Shown piece by piece: positions 11,064-19,655 of a stretch of DNA of 64,000 bases. A model generated the notes under the pieces. The model was not told where the DNA came from. It saw nothing but the letters and a program-made list of their open reading frames with translations, and ran no database searches. How positions within the stretch are numbered: position 1 is the first letter of the stretch; each line of letters begins with the position of its first letter. The position numbers and the translations under genes were made by a program. Source of the stretch: Patulibacter sp. SYSU D01012 (lineage in GTDB: Bacteria; Actinomycetota; Thermoleophilia; Solirubrobacterales; Solirubrobacteraceae); NCBI RefSeq assembly GCF_017916475.1, contig NZ_JAFMTB010000002.1, positions 1,116,001-1,180,000 on the forward strand. The letters run 5' to 3'.

Positions 11064-12704
11064 ATGGCGCTCCCCCACGTCCACCGTCCGTCCGCCGAGG
11101 TCCGCACCCGGACCGGCCCGTGCCGCGCGTGCGCGCCGCTCGCCGCGGTGCTCGCGGGCCTGGCCCTGACGCTGCCGGCCGCCGCCGGCGCCGTGCCCGT
11201 CGGGCCGCCCGTGCCCGTGGCGACGGGGCTGAACGTGCCGTGGGAGATCGCCCCCGCCCCCGACGGCCGCACCTTCGTCGTCGAGCGGGGCGGGACGATC
11301 CGCGTCATCGACGCCGCGGGGGCGCTGCAGGCCGAACCCGTGCTGCGCGCGGCCGACGTCGCGGGCGACGTGCGCAAGTTCCTCGGCCTGGCGCTGCACC
11401 CCGACTTCGCCCGCAACGGGCTGGCCTACCTGTACGTCTCGCGTGCGGAGGACCGCGACGGGAGCGGGCCCGAGAACGGGACGAACGGCGTCTGGCGGCT
11501 GCGCTCCGCGGGCGGGCGGTTCGTGGTCGACCGTCGGGTGTTCTCCGGCATCGGGTCCGACGGCAACCACGACGGCGGCCGGATGGTCTTCGGTCCCGAC
11601 GGCGCGCTGTACGTCACCACCGGCGACATCCACCAGCCGTCCCGGCCGCGGGACCTCGGGTCGCTCAACGGCAAGGTGCTGCGCTTCTCGGCGCCCGGCA
11701 CCGAGACGGAGCTCGGCGTGCCGGCCGACAACCCGTTCGCGGGCCGCGGCGACGCCGGCCGCTACGTGTGGTCGCTCGGGCACCGCCACCCGCAGGGGCT
11801 CGCGTTCGACGCCGCCGGCCGGTTGTGGGAGACCGAGCACGGCCCCACGGGCGAGCAGCACGGGCCGCAGTACCCGGGCGGGAACGGGCAGTCCGGGCGG
11901 GACGAGCTGAACCTGATCGTGCGCGGCGGCGACTACGGCTGGCCGACCGTGTCGGGGCCGGGCGCGGCGCCCGGGACGATCGCCCCCGTGGCCGTCGCCG
12001 GGGACCGCCCGCCGTGGGCGCCGGGCGACGTGGCGGTCGGCGGCGACGGCTCGCTCTACGCGCCGTTCCTCGCCGGTACCCAGCTGCACCGCTTCGACGT
12101 GCGGGCCGGCGCGGTGTTCGACCAGGGCACGCACCTGGCGGACCTGGGCCGCCTGCGCGTGGCCGTGGCGGTGGGTCGCGACCTGCTCGTCGCCCAGGAC
12201 GGGGCGGGCGCGACGATCTACCGGGTGCCGCTCAGCGCCCCGACGCCGGGCGGCAGCGACGCCGCCGACCCGCTGCCGGATCCCCTCGCGACGACGCCGC
12301 CGCCGGGGCAGCAGCCCCTTCCCACGCCCGCGACCGCCGCGACCGCGCGGACCCGCGTCCGTGCGCTCGCCGTCCGTCTGCGCCGCGCCGCCGCCCGGCT
12401 CGGCCGGCGACGGCTCGAGCAGGGCAGCTTCGTCGCGACGAGCGCGACGGGCCTGCCGGCCGGCCGCCTGACGGTCGAGCTGCGGCTGGGGACGTCGCGT
12501 GGCCGCGTCCTGGGCGCGACCCGCCTGCGGATCCGCGCGGGCGCCGACCGCCGCGTGCGCGTGCGCCCCACCCGGGCCGGCCGGGCGCTGCTGCGCCGGA
12601 CCGCGAGCCGCCGCCTGGTCGTCCGGCTGGCGCACCGCCCCGCCGCCGGCCGCACGATCGTGAGCGCGTCCGGCGCGCGCCTGGCGCGGCGCACGCGGCG
12701 CTGA
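11064..12704 (+). CDS. Secreted PQQ-dependent sugar dehydrogenase-like beta-propeller protein
   Basis: This 546-residue protein starts at the ATG at 11064 and has a signal peptide (Leu/Ala core ending PAAAGA). Residues about 45-400 match soluble glucose/sorbosone dehydrogenases: ATGLNVPWEIAPAPDGRTFVVERGGTIRVI, then FLGLALHPDFARNGLAYLYVS, DGNHDGGRMVFGPDGALYVTTGD and SLGHRHPQGLAFD. The His and Asp in these blocks usually contact PQQ and the catalytic site. A Pro/Thr-rich linker leads to an Arg-rich C-terminal beta domain (about 440-546). Sugars or alcohols are the usual substrates; the specific one is unknown. Confidence 0.85.
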   Translation: MALPHVHRPSAEVRTRTGPCRACAPLAAVLAGLALTLPAAAGAVPVGPPVPVATGLNVPWEIAPAPDGRTFVVERGGTIRVIDAAGALQAEPVLRAADVAGDVRKFLGLALHPDFARNGLAYLYVSRAEDRDGSGPENGTNGVWRLRSAGGRFVVDRRVFSGIGSDGNHDGGRMVFGPDGALYVTTGDIHQPSRPRDLGSLNGKVLRFSAPGTETELGVPADNPFAGRGDAGRYVWSLGHRHPQGLAFDAAGRLWETEHGPTGEQHGPQYPGGNGQSGRDELNLIVRGGDYGWPTVSGPGAAPGTIAPVAVAGDRPPWAPGDVAVGGDGSLYAPFLAGTQLHRFDVRAGAVFDQGTHLADLGRLRVAVAVGRDLLVAQDGAGATIYRVPLSAPTPGGSDAADPLPDPLATTPPPGQQPLPTPATAATARTRVRALAVRLRRAAARLGRRRLEQGSFVATSATGLPAGRLTVELRLGTSRGRVLGATRLRIRAGADRRVRVRPTRAGRALLRRTASRRLVVRLAHRPAAGRTIVSASGARLARRTRR

Positions 12705-12751
12705 CCGGCCCCGCGCCCCGCGACGGCGTCCGCGCCGCCGGGGGCATGGGG

Positions 12752-12757
12752 TAGCGT
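12752..12757 (+). promoter_or_regulatory. Candidate -10 box (TAGCGT), leaderless promoter
   Basis: TAGCGT ends seven bases before the ATG at 12765, consistent with transcription starting on or beside the start codon of the oxidoreductase gene. Confidence 0.45.
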
Positions 12758-12764
12758 CGCGCCC

Positions 12765-13760
12765 ATGAAGGCGCTCCAGATCACCGAGCTCACCGGCCCC
12801 GCGACCGCGCTGCAGGCCGTCGAGCTGCCCGAGCCCGACCCGGCCGCGAGCCACCCCCTCACGCCCGGCAGCGGCGTGGTGATCGAGGTGCACGCCGCGG
12901 GCGTCTCCTTCCCCGAGGTGCTGCAGACGCGCGGCGAGTACCAGCTGAAGCCGCCGCTGCCGTTCGTGCCCGGCAGCGAGGTGGCCGGCGTGGTCCGCAG
13001 CGCGCCGGACGACGCGCCCGTGCGCGCCGGGGACCGCGTCGCGGCGCTGTGCCTGCTCGGCGGCTTCGCCGAGACCGCGGTCGCGCCGGCGCACCTGACC
13101 TTCGCGCTGCCGGACGCCCTCGACTTCGCGCAGGGCGCCGGGCTCGTCCTGAACTCCCACACGGCCTACTTCTCGCTCGTCACCCGCGGGCGCCTGGCGC
13201 CGAACGAGACGGTGCTCGTGCACGGGGCCGCCGGCGGGGTCGGCACCGCGACCCTGCAGGTGGCGAAGGGCCTGGGCGCGACGACGATCGCCGTCGTCTC
13301 GTCCGACGCGAAGGAGCGCGTCGCGCGCGAGGCCGGCGCCGACGAGGTCGTGCGCGCCGACGCCGGGTGGAAGGACCGCGTGAAGGAGCTCGTGCCCGGC
13401 GGCGTCGACCTGGTGATCGACCCCGTCGGCGGCGACCGGTTCACCGACAGCCTGCGCTGCCTGGGCGAGGGCGGGCGACTCGTCGTCGTCGGGTTCACGG
13501 GCGGGTCGATCCCCGAGGTGAAGGTCAACCGCCTGCTGCTGAACAACACCGAGGTCGTCGGCGCGGGCTGGGGCGCCTACGCGATGGCCAAGCCCGAGGT
13601 GAACCGACAGATCGGCGCCGAGATCCAGCGCCTGATCGAGGACGGCTTCGTGCGGCCGCTCGTCGGCGAGCGCTTCCCGCTGGACCGGGCCGCGGACGCG
13701 CTGGCCCTCATCGACGGCCGCGGGGCGACCGGCAAGGTCGTCCTGGACGTCCGCGGCTGA
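12765..13760 (+). CDS. NADPH:quinone oxidoreductase family protein (zinc-independent MDR)
   Basis: The 331-residue protein belongs to the medium-chain dehydrogenase/reductase superfamily. Its N-terminal GroES-like domain (MKALQITELTGPATALQAVELPEP) lacks the catalytic zinc cysteines. The cofactor domain has VLVHGAAGGVGTATLQVAKGLGATTIAVVSS, the AxxGGVG motif of quinone oxidoreductases. GVDLVIDPVGGDRF and GRLVVVGFTGGSIPEVKVNRLLLNN follow the family order. It likely reduces quinones or alpha,beta-unsaturated carbonyls with NADPH in the cytoplasm. It is a single gene, convergent with def. Confidence 0.9.
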   Translation: MKALQITELTGPATALQAVELPEPDPAASHPLTPGSGVVIEVHAAGVSFPEVLQTRGEYQLKPPLPFVPGSEVAGVVRSAPDDAPVRAGDRVAALCLLGGFAETAVAPAHLTFALPDALDFAQGAGLVLNSHTAYFSLVTRGRLAPNETVLVHGAAGGVGTATLQVAKGLGATTIAVVSSDAKERVAREAGADEVVRADAGWKDRVKELVPGGVDLVIDPVGGDRFTDSLRCLGEGGRLVVVGFTGGSIPEVKVNRLLLNNTEVVGAGWGAYAMAKPEVNRQIGAEIQRLIEDGFVRPLVGERFPLDRAADALALIDGRGATGKVVLDVRG

Positions 13761-13768
13761 CGCCCCGC

Positions 13769-13794
13769 CCGCGCGGGGGGTCCGCCCCGCGCGG
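13769..13794. terminator. Bidirectional terminator hairpin
   Basis: CCGCGCGGGG (13769-13778) and CCCCGCGCGG (13785-13794) form a perfect 10-bp stem with a 6-base loop between the convergent oxidoreductase and def genes. Confidence 0.7.
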
Positions 13795-13804
13795 CCGGTC
13801 GGCC

Positions 13805-14383
13805 TCAGTCGACCTCGAAGTCCTCGGCCGGCGGCTCCATCGGCCGCCCCTCGCGCAGCGCGCGGAGCGCGGCCTTGCGCTGCTCCTTGCTCGTCCGGTC
13901 GATCATGAGCACCCCGTCGAGGTGGTCGATCTCGTGCTGCAGCCGCCGGGCGAGGGGGCCGCTGGCCTCGATCACGTGCTCGCGGGAGCTCAGGTCCAGG
14001 CCGCGGACGCGGACGGCGACGGGCCGCTCGACCGGCACCCAGACGCCCTCGAGGGACAGGCAGCCCTCGGTCTCGACGTCCGTCTCCTCGGACGACCACT
14101 CGACGACCGGGTTGACCAGGGCGGTCGCGGCGCCGAGCACCTCGTCGCCCTCGTGGTAGACGAAGTAGCGGCGCAGGATGCCGACCTGCGTCGCCGCCAG
14201 GCCGGCGCCGAGCGCGGCGTCCATGATCGTGATCAGGCGCCGGGCCTCGCCGACGAGGTCCGCGTCGATCTCGTCGACGGGCTTCGCGACGGCCTTGAGC
14301 GCCGGGTCGCCCCACTGGCGGACCTGCGTCAGGGCCTCGCGACGGCGCTGGAGGACTTCGGGCGTGATGTCGGTGCGGGCCAC
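13805..14383 (-). CDS. def: Peptide deformylase
   Basis: This 192-residue metalloenzyme removes the formyl group from nascent polypeptides. All three family motifs are present: GAGLAATQVG (motif I), EGCLSLEGVWVPV (motif II, with the metal-binding Cys) and QHEIDHLDG (motif III, HEXXH). The N-terminal segment includes RQWGDPALKAVAKPVDEID. The GTG at 14383 is chosen because a TACGGT box lies six bases upstream, which suits a leaderless transcript. It is convergent with the oxidoreductase gene. Confidence 0.95.
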   Translation of the reverse strand: MARTDITPEVLQRRREALTQVRQWGDPALKAVAKPVDEIDADLVGEARRLITIMDAALGAGLAATQVGILRRYFVYHEGDEVLGAATALVNPVVEWSSEETDVETEGCLSLEGVWVPVERPVAVRVRGLDLSSREHVIEASGPLARRLQHEIDHLDGVLMIDRTSKEQRKAALRALREGRPMEPPAEDFEVD

Positions 14384-14389
14384 GCCGCA

Positions 14390-14395
14390 ACCGTA
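14390..14395 (-). promoter_or_regulatory. Candidate -10 box (TACGGT) for def
   Basis: On the minus strand TACGGT ends six bases before the def GTG, the same spacing seen at several other genes in the window. Confidence 0.45.
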
Positions 14396-14439
14396 CCGGC
14401 CGCGCGCCCGCCGGACGACGGCGGACGCGGACGGCCGGG

Positions 14440-15543
14440 CTAGAGCGCCGGGACCTGCTCGGCGGGCGTCGGCCGCACCAGGCCGCGCTCGTGCAGCACG
14501 ACGGCCAGCTGGATCGTGTTCGTCGCGGCGCCCTTGCGCAGGTTGTCGCCGACGACGAACAGGTCGAGCGCCCGGTCGTTGCCGCGGTCCCGGCGGATGC
14601 GGCCGACGAGCACGTCGGCGCGGCCGTCCGCGTCGATCGCCATCGGGTAGACGCCCGCCTGCGGGTCGTCGCGCACCTCGACGCCCGGGGCGCGCTCCAG
14701 CAGCTCGCGCGCCTCGTCCGGCTCGAGCGGCGCGCGCGTCTCGACGTTGCAGGTCTCGGAGTGCCCGTTGATCACCGGCACGCGGACGCAGGTCGCGGAC
14801 ACGCGGATCGTGTCGTCGCCGAGGATCTTGCGCGTCTCGTTGACGAGCTTGAGCTCCTCGTCCGTGTGGTCGTCGACGAACGAACCGGCGTGCGGCAGCG
14901 CGTTGAAGGCGATGCGGTGCGCGTACGAGCGCGGCGCCGGCGGCTCGCTGCCGTCGAGGACCGCCCGGGACTCCTCCAGCAGCTCGTCGACCGCGGCCTT
15001 GCCGGTGCCGGAGACGGCCTGGTAGGTGGAGACGACCAGGCGCTCGATCCCGGCGGCCTGCTGGATCGGCCGCAGCGCCACCATGAGCTGCATCGTCGAG
15101 CAGTTCGGGTTGGCGACGATGCCGCGGTGGCCGTCGAGGGCCTCGGGGTTGACCTCGGAGACGACGAGCGGCACGTCGTCGTGCATGCGCCACGCCGACG
15201 AATTGTCGACGACGACCGCGCCGGCCCGGGCGAACTTCGGCGCCCACTCGCGGCTCGTGCCGCCGCCGGCGGAGAAGACGGCCAGGTCGAAGCCCTGGAT
15301 GCTCTCCTCCGTCAGCTCCTGGACCGTCATGCCGCGCAGCTGCGTGCCGGCGGAGCGCGCCGACGCGAACGGCACGATCTCGCGGATCGGCAGCGACGCC
15401 CCGGCGGGCGTGCCGCCGTCCTTCGTCGGCGCCGCCGCGCCGACCCGGGTGCCGTCGTTCGGCACGCCGAGCTCGTCGAGGAGGACGCCGCCGACCTGGC
15501 CGGTGGCGCCCACCACCGCGATGCGATACCCGTCGCTGCTCAT
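14440..15543 (-). CDS. asd: Aspartate-semialdehyde dehydrogenase
   Basis: This 367-residue enzyme reduces aspartyl phosphate to aspartate semialdehyde in the pathway to lysine, threonine, methionine and isoleucine. The NADP motif IAVVGATGQVGGVLL is at the N-terminus. The active-site Cys is in GIVANPNCSTMQL. The substrate-binding segment AHRIAFNALPHAGSFVDDHTDEE and the His in INGHSETCNVET follow. The ATG at 15543 has TACCCT seven bases upstream. The preceding pathway enzyme, lysC, is on the same strand but separated by two unrelated genes. Confidence 0.93.
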   Translation of the reverse strand: MSSDGYRIAVVGATGQVGGVLLDELGVPNDGTRVGAAAPTKDGGTPAGASLPIREIVPFASARSAGTQLRGMTVQELTEESIQGFDLAVFSAGGGTSREWAPKFARAGAVVVDNSSAWRMHDDVPLVVSEVNPEALDGHRGIVANPNCSTMQLMVALRPIQQAAGIERLVVSTYQAVSGTGKAAVDELLEESRAVLDGSEPPAPRSYAHRIAFNALPHAGSFVDDHTDEELKLVNETRKILGDDTIRVSATCVRVPVINGHSETCNVETRAPLEPDEARELLERAPGVEVRDDPQAGVYPMAIDADGRADVLVGRIRRDRGNDRALDLFVVGDNLRKGAATNTIQLAVVLHERGLVRPTPAEQVPAL

Positions 15544-15550
15544 GCCCCGA

Positions 15551-15556
15551 AGGGTA
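15551..15556 (-). promoter_or_regulatory. Candidate -10 box (TACCCT) for asd
   Basis: On the minus strand TACCCT ends seven bases before the asd ATG, implying a leaderless asd transcript independent of lysC. Confidence 0.45.
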
Positions 15557-15653
15557 CGGGGATCCGTCCGCCCACCCCGTCCCGGCCGCGTCCGCCTGGC
15601 GCCGCCGCGCGCGTACGCCGCGCACCCACGGGTTTCCCCCGGTCGACCCGGGG

Positions 15654-15659
15654 TAGGCA
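15654..15659 (+). promoter_or_regulatory. Candidate -10 box (TAGGCA) for the SPW gene
   Basis: TAGGCA ends six bases before the ATG at 15666. The last base is not the usual T, so support rests mainly on position. asd and this gene would be transcribed divergently from the same spacer. Confidence 0.35.
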
Positions 15660-15665
15660 GGGCCC

Positions 15666-16070
15666 ATGCGACCCATCCCCGTCTCCCTCCACGCCACGGC
15701 CGAGCCGTTCATCGCGATCGTGCTGATCGCCTTCCCCTGGATCCTCGGCTACGACGACAACGACGCGGCGACGATCGTCAGCGTGGCGGCCGGCGTCGTC
15801 ACCCTGCTCGTCGGCGGCTCCACGAAGTGGCGCCAGTCGCTCGTCAAGCTGATCCCGCTCCGCACCCACGCCATGCTCGACGTCGGCGTCGGCGTCGTCC
15901 TCGTCGTCGCGCCGTTCGTGTTCGGCTACACCGAGGAGACCGGCGCGATGGCCTTCCACATCGTCATCGGCCTCGGCGAGATCATGGTCGGCGTCATGAC
16001 GAACTGGCGCACCGAGGACGAGGTCTCCCGCGCCCGCCCCGAGGCCGGCATCTCCAGCCGCCTGCGCTGA
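15666..16070 (+). CDS. SPW-repeat integral membrane protein
   Basis: The 134-residue protein has four predicted transmembrane helices in two similar halves. Each half carries an FPWILGY or APFVFGYTEET segment like the SPW repeat (Ser-Pro-Trp), here degenerated to F-P-W and A-P-F. A short hydrophilic tail (NWRTEDEVSRARPEAG) ends the protein. SPW proteins are small inner-membrane proteins of unknown function, common in actinobacteria and rhizobia. It lies divergently next to asd; no functional link is evident. Confidence 0.72.
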   Translation: MRPIPVSLHATAEPFIAIVLIAFPWILGYDDNDAATIVSVAAGVVTLLVGGSTKWRQSLVKLIPLRTHAMLDVGVGVVLVVAPFVFGYTEETGAMAFHIVIGLGEIMVGVMTNWRTEDEVSRARPEAGISSRLR

Positions 16071-16179
16071 GCGCCCGGGCCGGGTCGCGGCACCGGCCCC
16101 TCCCCCGCCCACCACCAGCCCGGCCGCCGCGCCGAGCGTCGTCGTCCCGGGCGGCCGGCGGCGCCGACGCCCGTCCGCG

Positions 16180-16911
16180 TCACCAGGGCGCGGTGGCGAT
16201 CTCGCGCACGTCGTCGACGCTGAGCGGCCAGCCCTTGTCCGGGTCGTACGTCAGCTCGGGCAGCGACGGGCTGGCCCAGCGGAGGGTGGCCTGCAGGTGC
16301 GCGCCGACGCTGCGGGCGATCTCCTCGGGGTCGCCCTGCAGGTCGAGGGGCAGACCGAGCAGGTCCTGCACCTCCTCCGCCACGTCCTCGTGGGCCGGAT
16401 AGACGTAGTGCGCCAGCCAGCCGGTGAGGAAGGCGTAGAGGTCCTCCCCCACCACGGCGCAGGAGGGGACGTCCTCGGCCCCGTCGCCCGCGCCGATCAG
16501 CACGACGAGCGGACGGGCCGGGGCGTCCGGGTCGGGGTCGGCCGGGGACCAGACGCCGAAGACGTCGCCGCCGCCGTCGAAGCCGAACGGGATGACCTCG
16601 GCCGGGACGAACCACTCGCGCGAGCGCAGGGCGTTGCGGGCGGTCGCCAGGTACGGGCCGGCGACGCCGCGCTCCTTGACGACGGCGAAGGTGCGCAGGT
16701 TGCCCCCGGCCAGGACGGCCCCGCCGCCGATCGTGCGGTACCACTCCCGCAGCTGGGCGGGGAGCGGACGGCCGAGGCCGCGCTCGGCGGCGTCGAGCGC
16801 CTCCGTCGACGCGCCGCCGGGCAGCTCGGCGTCGGGGTCGAGCTCCTCGATCGCGCGGAGGAGCGTGTCCAGGCGCTCGGCGTCCTCGGGACTCAGGTCG
16901 GGCTGCATCAC
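16180..16911 (-). CDS. SUKH/SMI1-KNR4-like cytoplasmic protein
   Basis: The 243-residue acidic protein shows the SUKH (SMI1/KNR4) order. An N-terminal block STEALDAAERGLGRPLPAQL is followed by REWYRTIGGG, where the family has 'P..y..fl...nGg'. A later FVPAEVIPFGFDGGGDVFGVWSP corresponds to 'ipfa.dg.gd.....'. SUKH proteins include immunity proteins against toxins and also housekeeping adaptor proteins. No toxin gene adjoins it, so immunity is not supported here. The first codon is GTG at 16911, with ATG the second codon; TAGCGT lies eight bases upstream. Confidence 0.6.
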   Translation of the reverse strand: MMQPDLSPEDAERLDTLLRAIEELDPDAELPGGASTEALDAAERGLGRPLPAQLREWYRTIGGGAVLAGGNLRTFAVVKERGVAGPYLATARNALRSREWFVPAEVIPFGFDGGGDVFGVWSPADPDPDAPARPLVVLIGAGDGAEDVPSCAVVGEDLYAFLTGWLAHYVYPAHEDVAEEVQDLLGLPLDLQGDPEEIARSVGAHLQATLRWASPSLPELTYDPDKGWPLSVDDVREIATAPW

Positions 16912-16974
16912 CCCGAACGCTAGAGCAGGCGGGGCGCGACCCCGATGCGGGGAGTCGCCGCCCCGTGGGGCGGT

Positions 16975-17002
16975 GCGGCGCCCGGGTCGCCCGGGGCGCC
17001 GC
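16975..17002 (-). terminator. lysC terminator hairpin
   Basis: GCGGCGCCCGGG (16975-16986) pairs with CCCGGGGCGCCGC (16990-17002), a 12-bp stem with one bulged G and a 3-base loop, directly after the lysC stop. Confidence 0.6.
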
Positions 17003-17008
17003 GGCCGC

Positions 17009-18358
17009 TCAGGAGAACTCGCCGAACGGCTGCTCGGGGCGGATCGTGTCCTCCCCCGACAGGCCGAACGCGCCGTGCAGCGCGCGGACCGCCTCGGGCA
17101 CCTGGGCGCCCGGGACCACGCACGAGATGCGGATCGGCGACGTCGAGATCATCTCGATGTTGATGCCGTGCTCGCCGAGGACGGTGAAGACCTGCGCCGC
17201 GACGCCGGGGTGCGTCTTCATGCCGGCGCCGACGATGGAGACCTTGCCCATCTCGGGCTCGGTCCGCAGCTCGCGGATGCCGAGGTCGCTGACGACGGGC
17301 GCGAGCGCCTCCTCGGCCGCGCGGACGTCGTCGCGCGGGACCGTGAACGACATGTCCGCCCGCGCGCCGTCCTGCGGCGGCTCGTTCTGGATGATCATGT
17401 CGACGTTGACGCCCTTGTCGGCGAGCGCGGTCGCGATCTGCCCGGCGGCGCCGGGGGTGTCCGGGACGCCCGCCAGGGTGATCCGCGCCTCGACCGTCGA
17501 GTGCGTCACGGCGGTGATGAGCGGGTTCTCCACCTTGTTCTCCTTCGTGTTGTCGGCGGTGCGCGGGGCGTTGGCGGCCTCGGCCTCGGCCTCGGAGACG
17601 ACCCAGGTGCCGGGCACGTCGTCGAAGCTCGAGCGGCAGTGGATGCGCACCCCGTGCGTGCGGGCGTACTCGACGGAGCGCAGCTGCAGCACGCCGGCGC
17701 CGGAGGACGACATCTCGAGCATCTCCTCGAACGAGACGACGTCGAGCTTCTTCGCGTGCGGCTCCACGCGCGGGTCGGCGCTGAAGACGCCGGGCACGTC
17801 GGTGTAGATCTCGCAGACGTCGGCGCCGACGGCGGCGGCCAGGGCGACGGCGGTCGTGTCGGAGCCGCCGCGGCCGAGCGTCGTGACGTCCTTCGCCGTC
17901 GAGACGCCCTGGAAGCCGGCGACGAGGACGATGCGGTCCTGGTCGAGCGCCTCGAGGATGCGGTCGGCGCGGACGTCGAGGATCCGCGCCTTCGTGTGCG
18001 ACGTGTCGGTGACGATGCCGGCCTGCGAGCCGGTGAGCGAGATCGCCTGGTGGCCCAGGTCGTTGATCGCCATCGCCGCGAGGGCGCAGGAGACGCGCTC
18101 GCCGGTCGAGAGGAGCATGTCCATCTCGCGCGGGGCGGGCCGGTCGGAGATCTCGAGGGCGTCCGCGATCAGGCGGTCCGTCTCCTTGCCGCGGGCCGAC
18201 AGCACGACGACGACGCGCTGGCCGGCCTCGCGCTTCTTCACGATCCGGGCGGCCGCGCGCTTGATGCGCCCGGCGTCGGCGACCGAGGTGCCGCCGAACT
18301 TCATGACGACCGTGTCGGTGGCCGTGCCGTTGACGCTCGGGATCGTGGGGGTGCTCAT
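17009..18358 (-). CDS. lysC: Aspartate kinase
   Basis: The 449-residue kinase phosphorylates aspartate, the first step to lysine, threonine, methionine and isoleucine. [19 protein letters not shown] is the N-terminal ATP/aspartate motif, and [26 protein letters not shown] is the kinase-domain signature. Two ACT domains follow ([30 protein letters not shown] and [32 protein letters not shown]), which bind feedback inhibitors, usually lysine and threonine. The ATG at 18358 gives [11 protein letters not shown] before the conserved strand. TAGGAT lies 11 bases upstream, so the leader would be very short. In many actinobacteria an internal start yields a separate beta subunit; that cannot be judged here. 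Confidence 0.96.
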   Translation of the reverse strand: MSTPTIPSVNGTATDTVVMKFGGTSVADAGRIKRAAARIVKKREAGQRVVVVLSARGKETDRLIADALEISDRPAPREMDMLLSTGERVSCALAAMAINDLGHQAISLTGSQAGIVTDTSHTKARILDVRADRILEALDQDRIVLVAGFQGVSTAKDVTTLGRGGSDTTAVALAAAVGADVCEIYTDVPGVFSADPRVEPHAKKLDVVSFEEMLEMSSSGAGVLQLRSVEYARTHGVRIHCRSSFDDVPGTWVVSEAEAEAANAPRTADNTKENKVENPLITAVTHSTVEARITLAGVPDTPGAAGQIATALADKGVNVDMIIQNEPPQDGARADMSFTVPRDDVRAAEEALAPVVSDLGIRELRTEPEMGKVSIVGAGMKTHPGVAAQVFTVLGEHGINIEMISTSPIRISCVVPGAQVPEAVRALHGAFGLSGEDTIRPEQPFGEFS

Positions 18359-18499
18359 GCGCGGCCCCGATCCTACGGGGTCGGCCCGGCCGAGCCCCGT
18401 GCGCCGCAAGCGGACTCCGGTCCTCTTCTGGCGTCGTCAGGGGGCGGATCGTCAGTCCCAATGGACCCCGGTGGGTGCGCGCGCAACCATGGAGGCACG

Positions 18500-19573
18500 A
18501 TGTCGACCTCCTCCGACCCGCCCGTGCCGCGCGGCACCGCCCACCGCAAGCGCCTGGGCTTCCTCTCCTTCGGCCACTGGCAGGCGGCGCCGGGGTCGCG
18601 CACCCCCACCGCCGCGGACAGCCTGCAGCAGACCGTCGAGCTGGCCGTCGCGGCCGAGGAGCTCGGCGTCGACGGCGCGTACGTGCGCGTGCACCACTTC
18701 GCGCGACAGATCGCCGCGCCGTTCCCGCTGCTCGCCGCGATGGCGGCCCGCACGAGCCGCATCGAGCTCGGCACCGGCGTCATCGACATGCGCTACGAGA
18801 ACCCGCTGTACATGGCGGAGGAGGCCGCCACGGCCGACCTGCTCTCGCGCGGGCGGCTGCAGCTCGGCGTCAGCCGGGGGTCGCCGGAGCCCGCGTACCG
18901 CGGCAGCGAGGCGTTCGGCTACGTGCCGCCCGAGGGCGCGACCGCCGCGGACGTGGCGCGCGCGAAGACGTCCCTGTTCCGGCAGGCGATCGCGGGCGCC
19001 GGCGTCGTCCGCGCCGACGTGGGCGGCGCGCCGTCCGAGGCGACGCTGGCGATCCAGCCGCGCTCGCCGGGGCTGGAGGACCGCATCTGGTGGGGCTCGG
19101 GCTCCAGCGACACGGCCGTCTGGGCCGGCCGCGAGGGGATGAACCTGATGAGCTCGACGCTGCTGCTCGAGGAGACCGGCGTGCCGTTCGACGAGCTGCA
19201 GGCGTCGCAGATCCACGCGTTCCGCGAGGCGTGGGACGCCGCGGGCTGGAAGCGCGAGCCGCGCGTCTCCGTCTCGCGCAGCGTCATCCCGATCCTCGAC
19301 GACACCGACCGCCGGCTCTTCGGCCGCGACGGCGGGGCGGACCAGGTCGGGCATCTGGACGGGGCGCTCTCGCGCTTCGGCCGCACCTACACGGGCGAGC
19401 CCGACGTCATCGCGGCCGAGCTGGCCCGCGACCGCGCGGTGCGCGAGGCGGACACGATCCTGCTGACGGTGCCGAACCAGCTCGGCGTGGAGCACAACGC
19501 GCGGCTGCTCGAGGCGGTCGTGCGGCACGTGGCGCCGGCGATCGGCTGGTCGCCCGCGACGGCGACGGCGTGA
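18500..19573 (+). CDS. LLM-class (luciferase-like) flavin-dependent oxidoreductase
   Basis: This 357-residue TIM-barrel protein begins RKRLGFLSFGHWQAAPGSRT. It shows the family blocks ELAVAAEELGVDGAYVRVHHFARQIAAPFPLLAAMAARTSRIELGTGVID and NPLYMAEEAATADLLSRGRLQLGVSRGSPEP. Such enzymes use FMN or F420 with small organic substrates. The ATG at 18500 has GGAGG seven bases upstream; an in-frame ATG 13 codons earlier has none. The last 14 codons lie in a sequence that is repeated at 21134-21182. Confidence 0.88.
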   Translation: MSTSSDPPVPRGTAHRKRLGFLSFGHWQAAPGSRTPTAADSLQQTVELAVAAEELGVDGAYVRVHHFARQIAAPFPLLAAMAARTSRIELGTGVIDMRYENPLYMAEEAATADLLSRGRLQLGVSRGSPEPAYRGSEAFGYVPPEGATAADVARAKTSLFRQAIAGAGVVRADVGGAPSEATLAIQPRSPGLEDRIWWGSGSSDTAVWAGREGMNLMSSTLLLEETGVPFDELQASQIHAFREAWDAAGWKREPRVSVSRSVIPILDDTDRRLFGRDGGADQVGHLDGALSRFGRTYTGEPDVIAAELARDRAVREADTILLTVPNQLGVEHNARLLEAVVRHVAPAIGWSPATATA

Positions 19574-19581
19574 AGACGCCG
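19532..19581. repeat. Direct repeat, left copy (3' end of LLM gene)
   Basis: About 50 bases beginning GCGCCGGCGATCGGCT and ending GAAGACGCCG are repeated at 21134-21182 with one 1-base gap and two substitutions. This copy covers the last codons and stop of the LLM oxidoreductase gene. Together the two copies bracket the secreted-protein gene at 19656-21101. Confidence 0.85.
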
Positions 19582-19655
19582 ACCGCCGGGTGCCCCACGG
19601 CGCTCGGCGGCCCGGCCGACGCCCCGGCCGGTCGGGCCCCCGCGGCGCGACCGGG

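Noticed and set aside
9003-14390. Open frame of 1795 codons on the minus strand
   Set aside because: Only the last 220 codons encode a protein (the response regulator). The rest runs antisense or out of frame through the kinase, sugar dehydrogenase and oxidoreductase genes; GC-rich DNA lacks stops.
16180-16911. Immunity protein of a toxin system
   Set aside because: The SUKH-like fold is used by many immunity proteins, but no toxin, secretion or polymorphic-toxin gene lies nearby.
18461-18499. Upstream in-frame ATG for the LLM oxidoreductase
   Set aside because: It has no ribosome-binding site, whereas GGAGG lies seven bases before the ATG at 18500; family similarity also begins after the latter.
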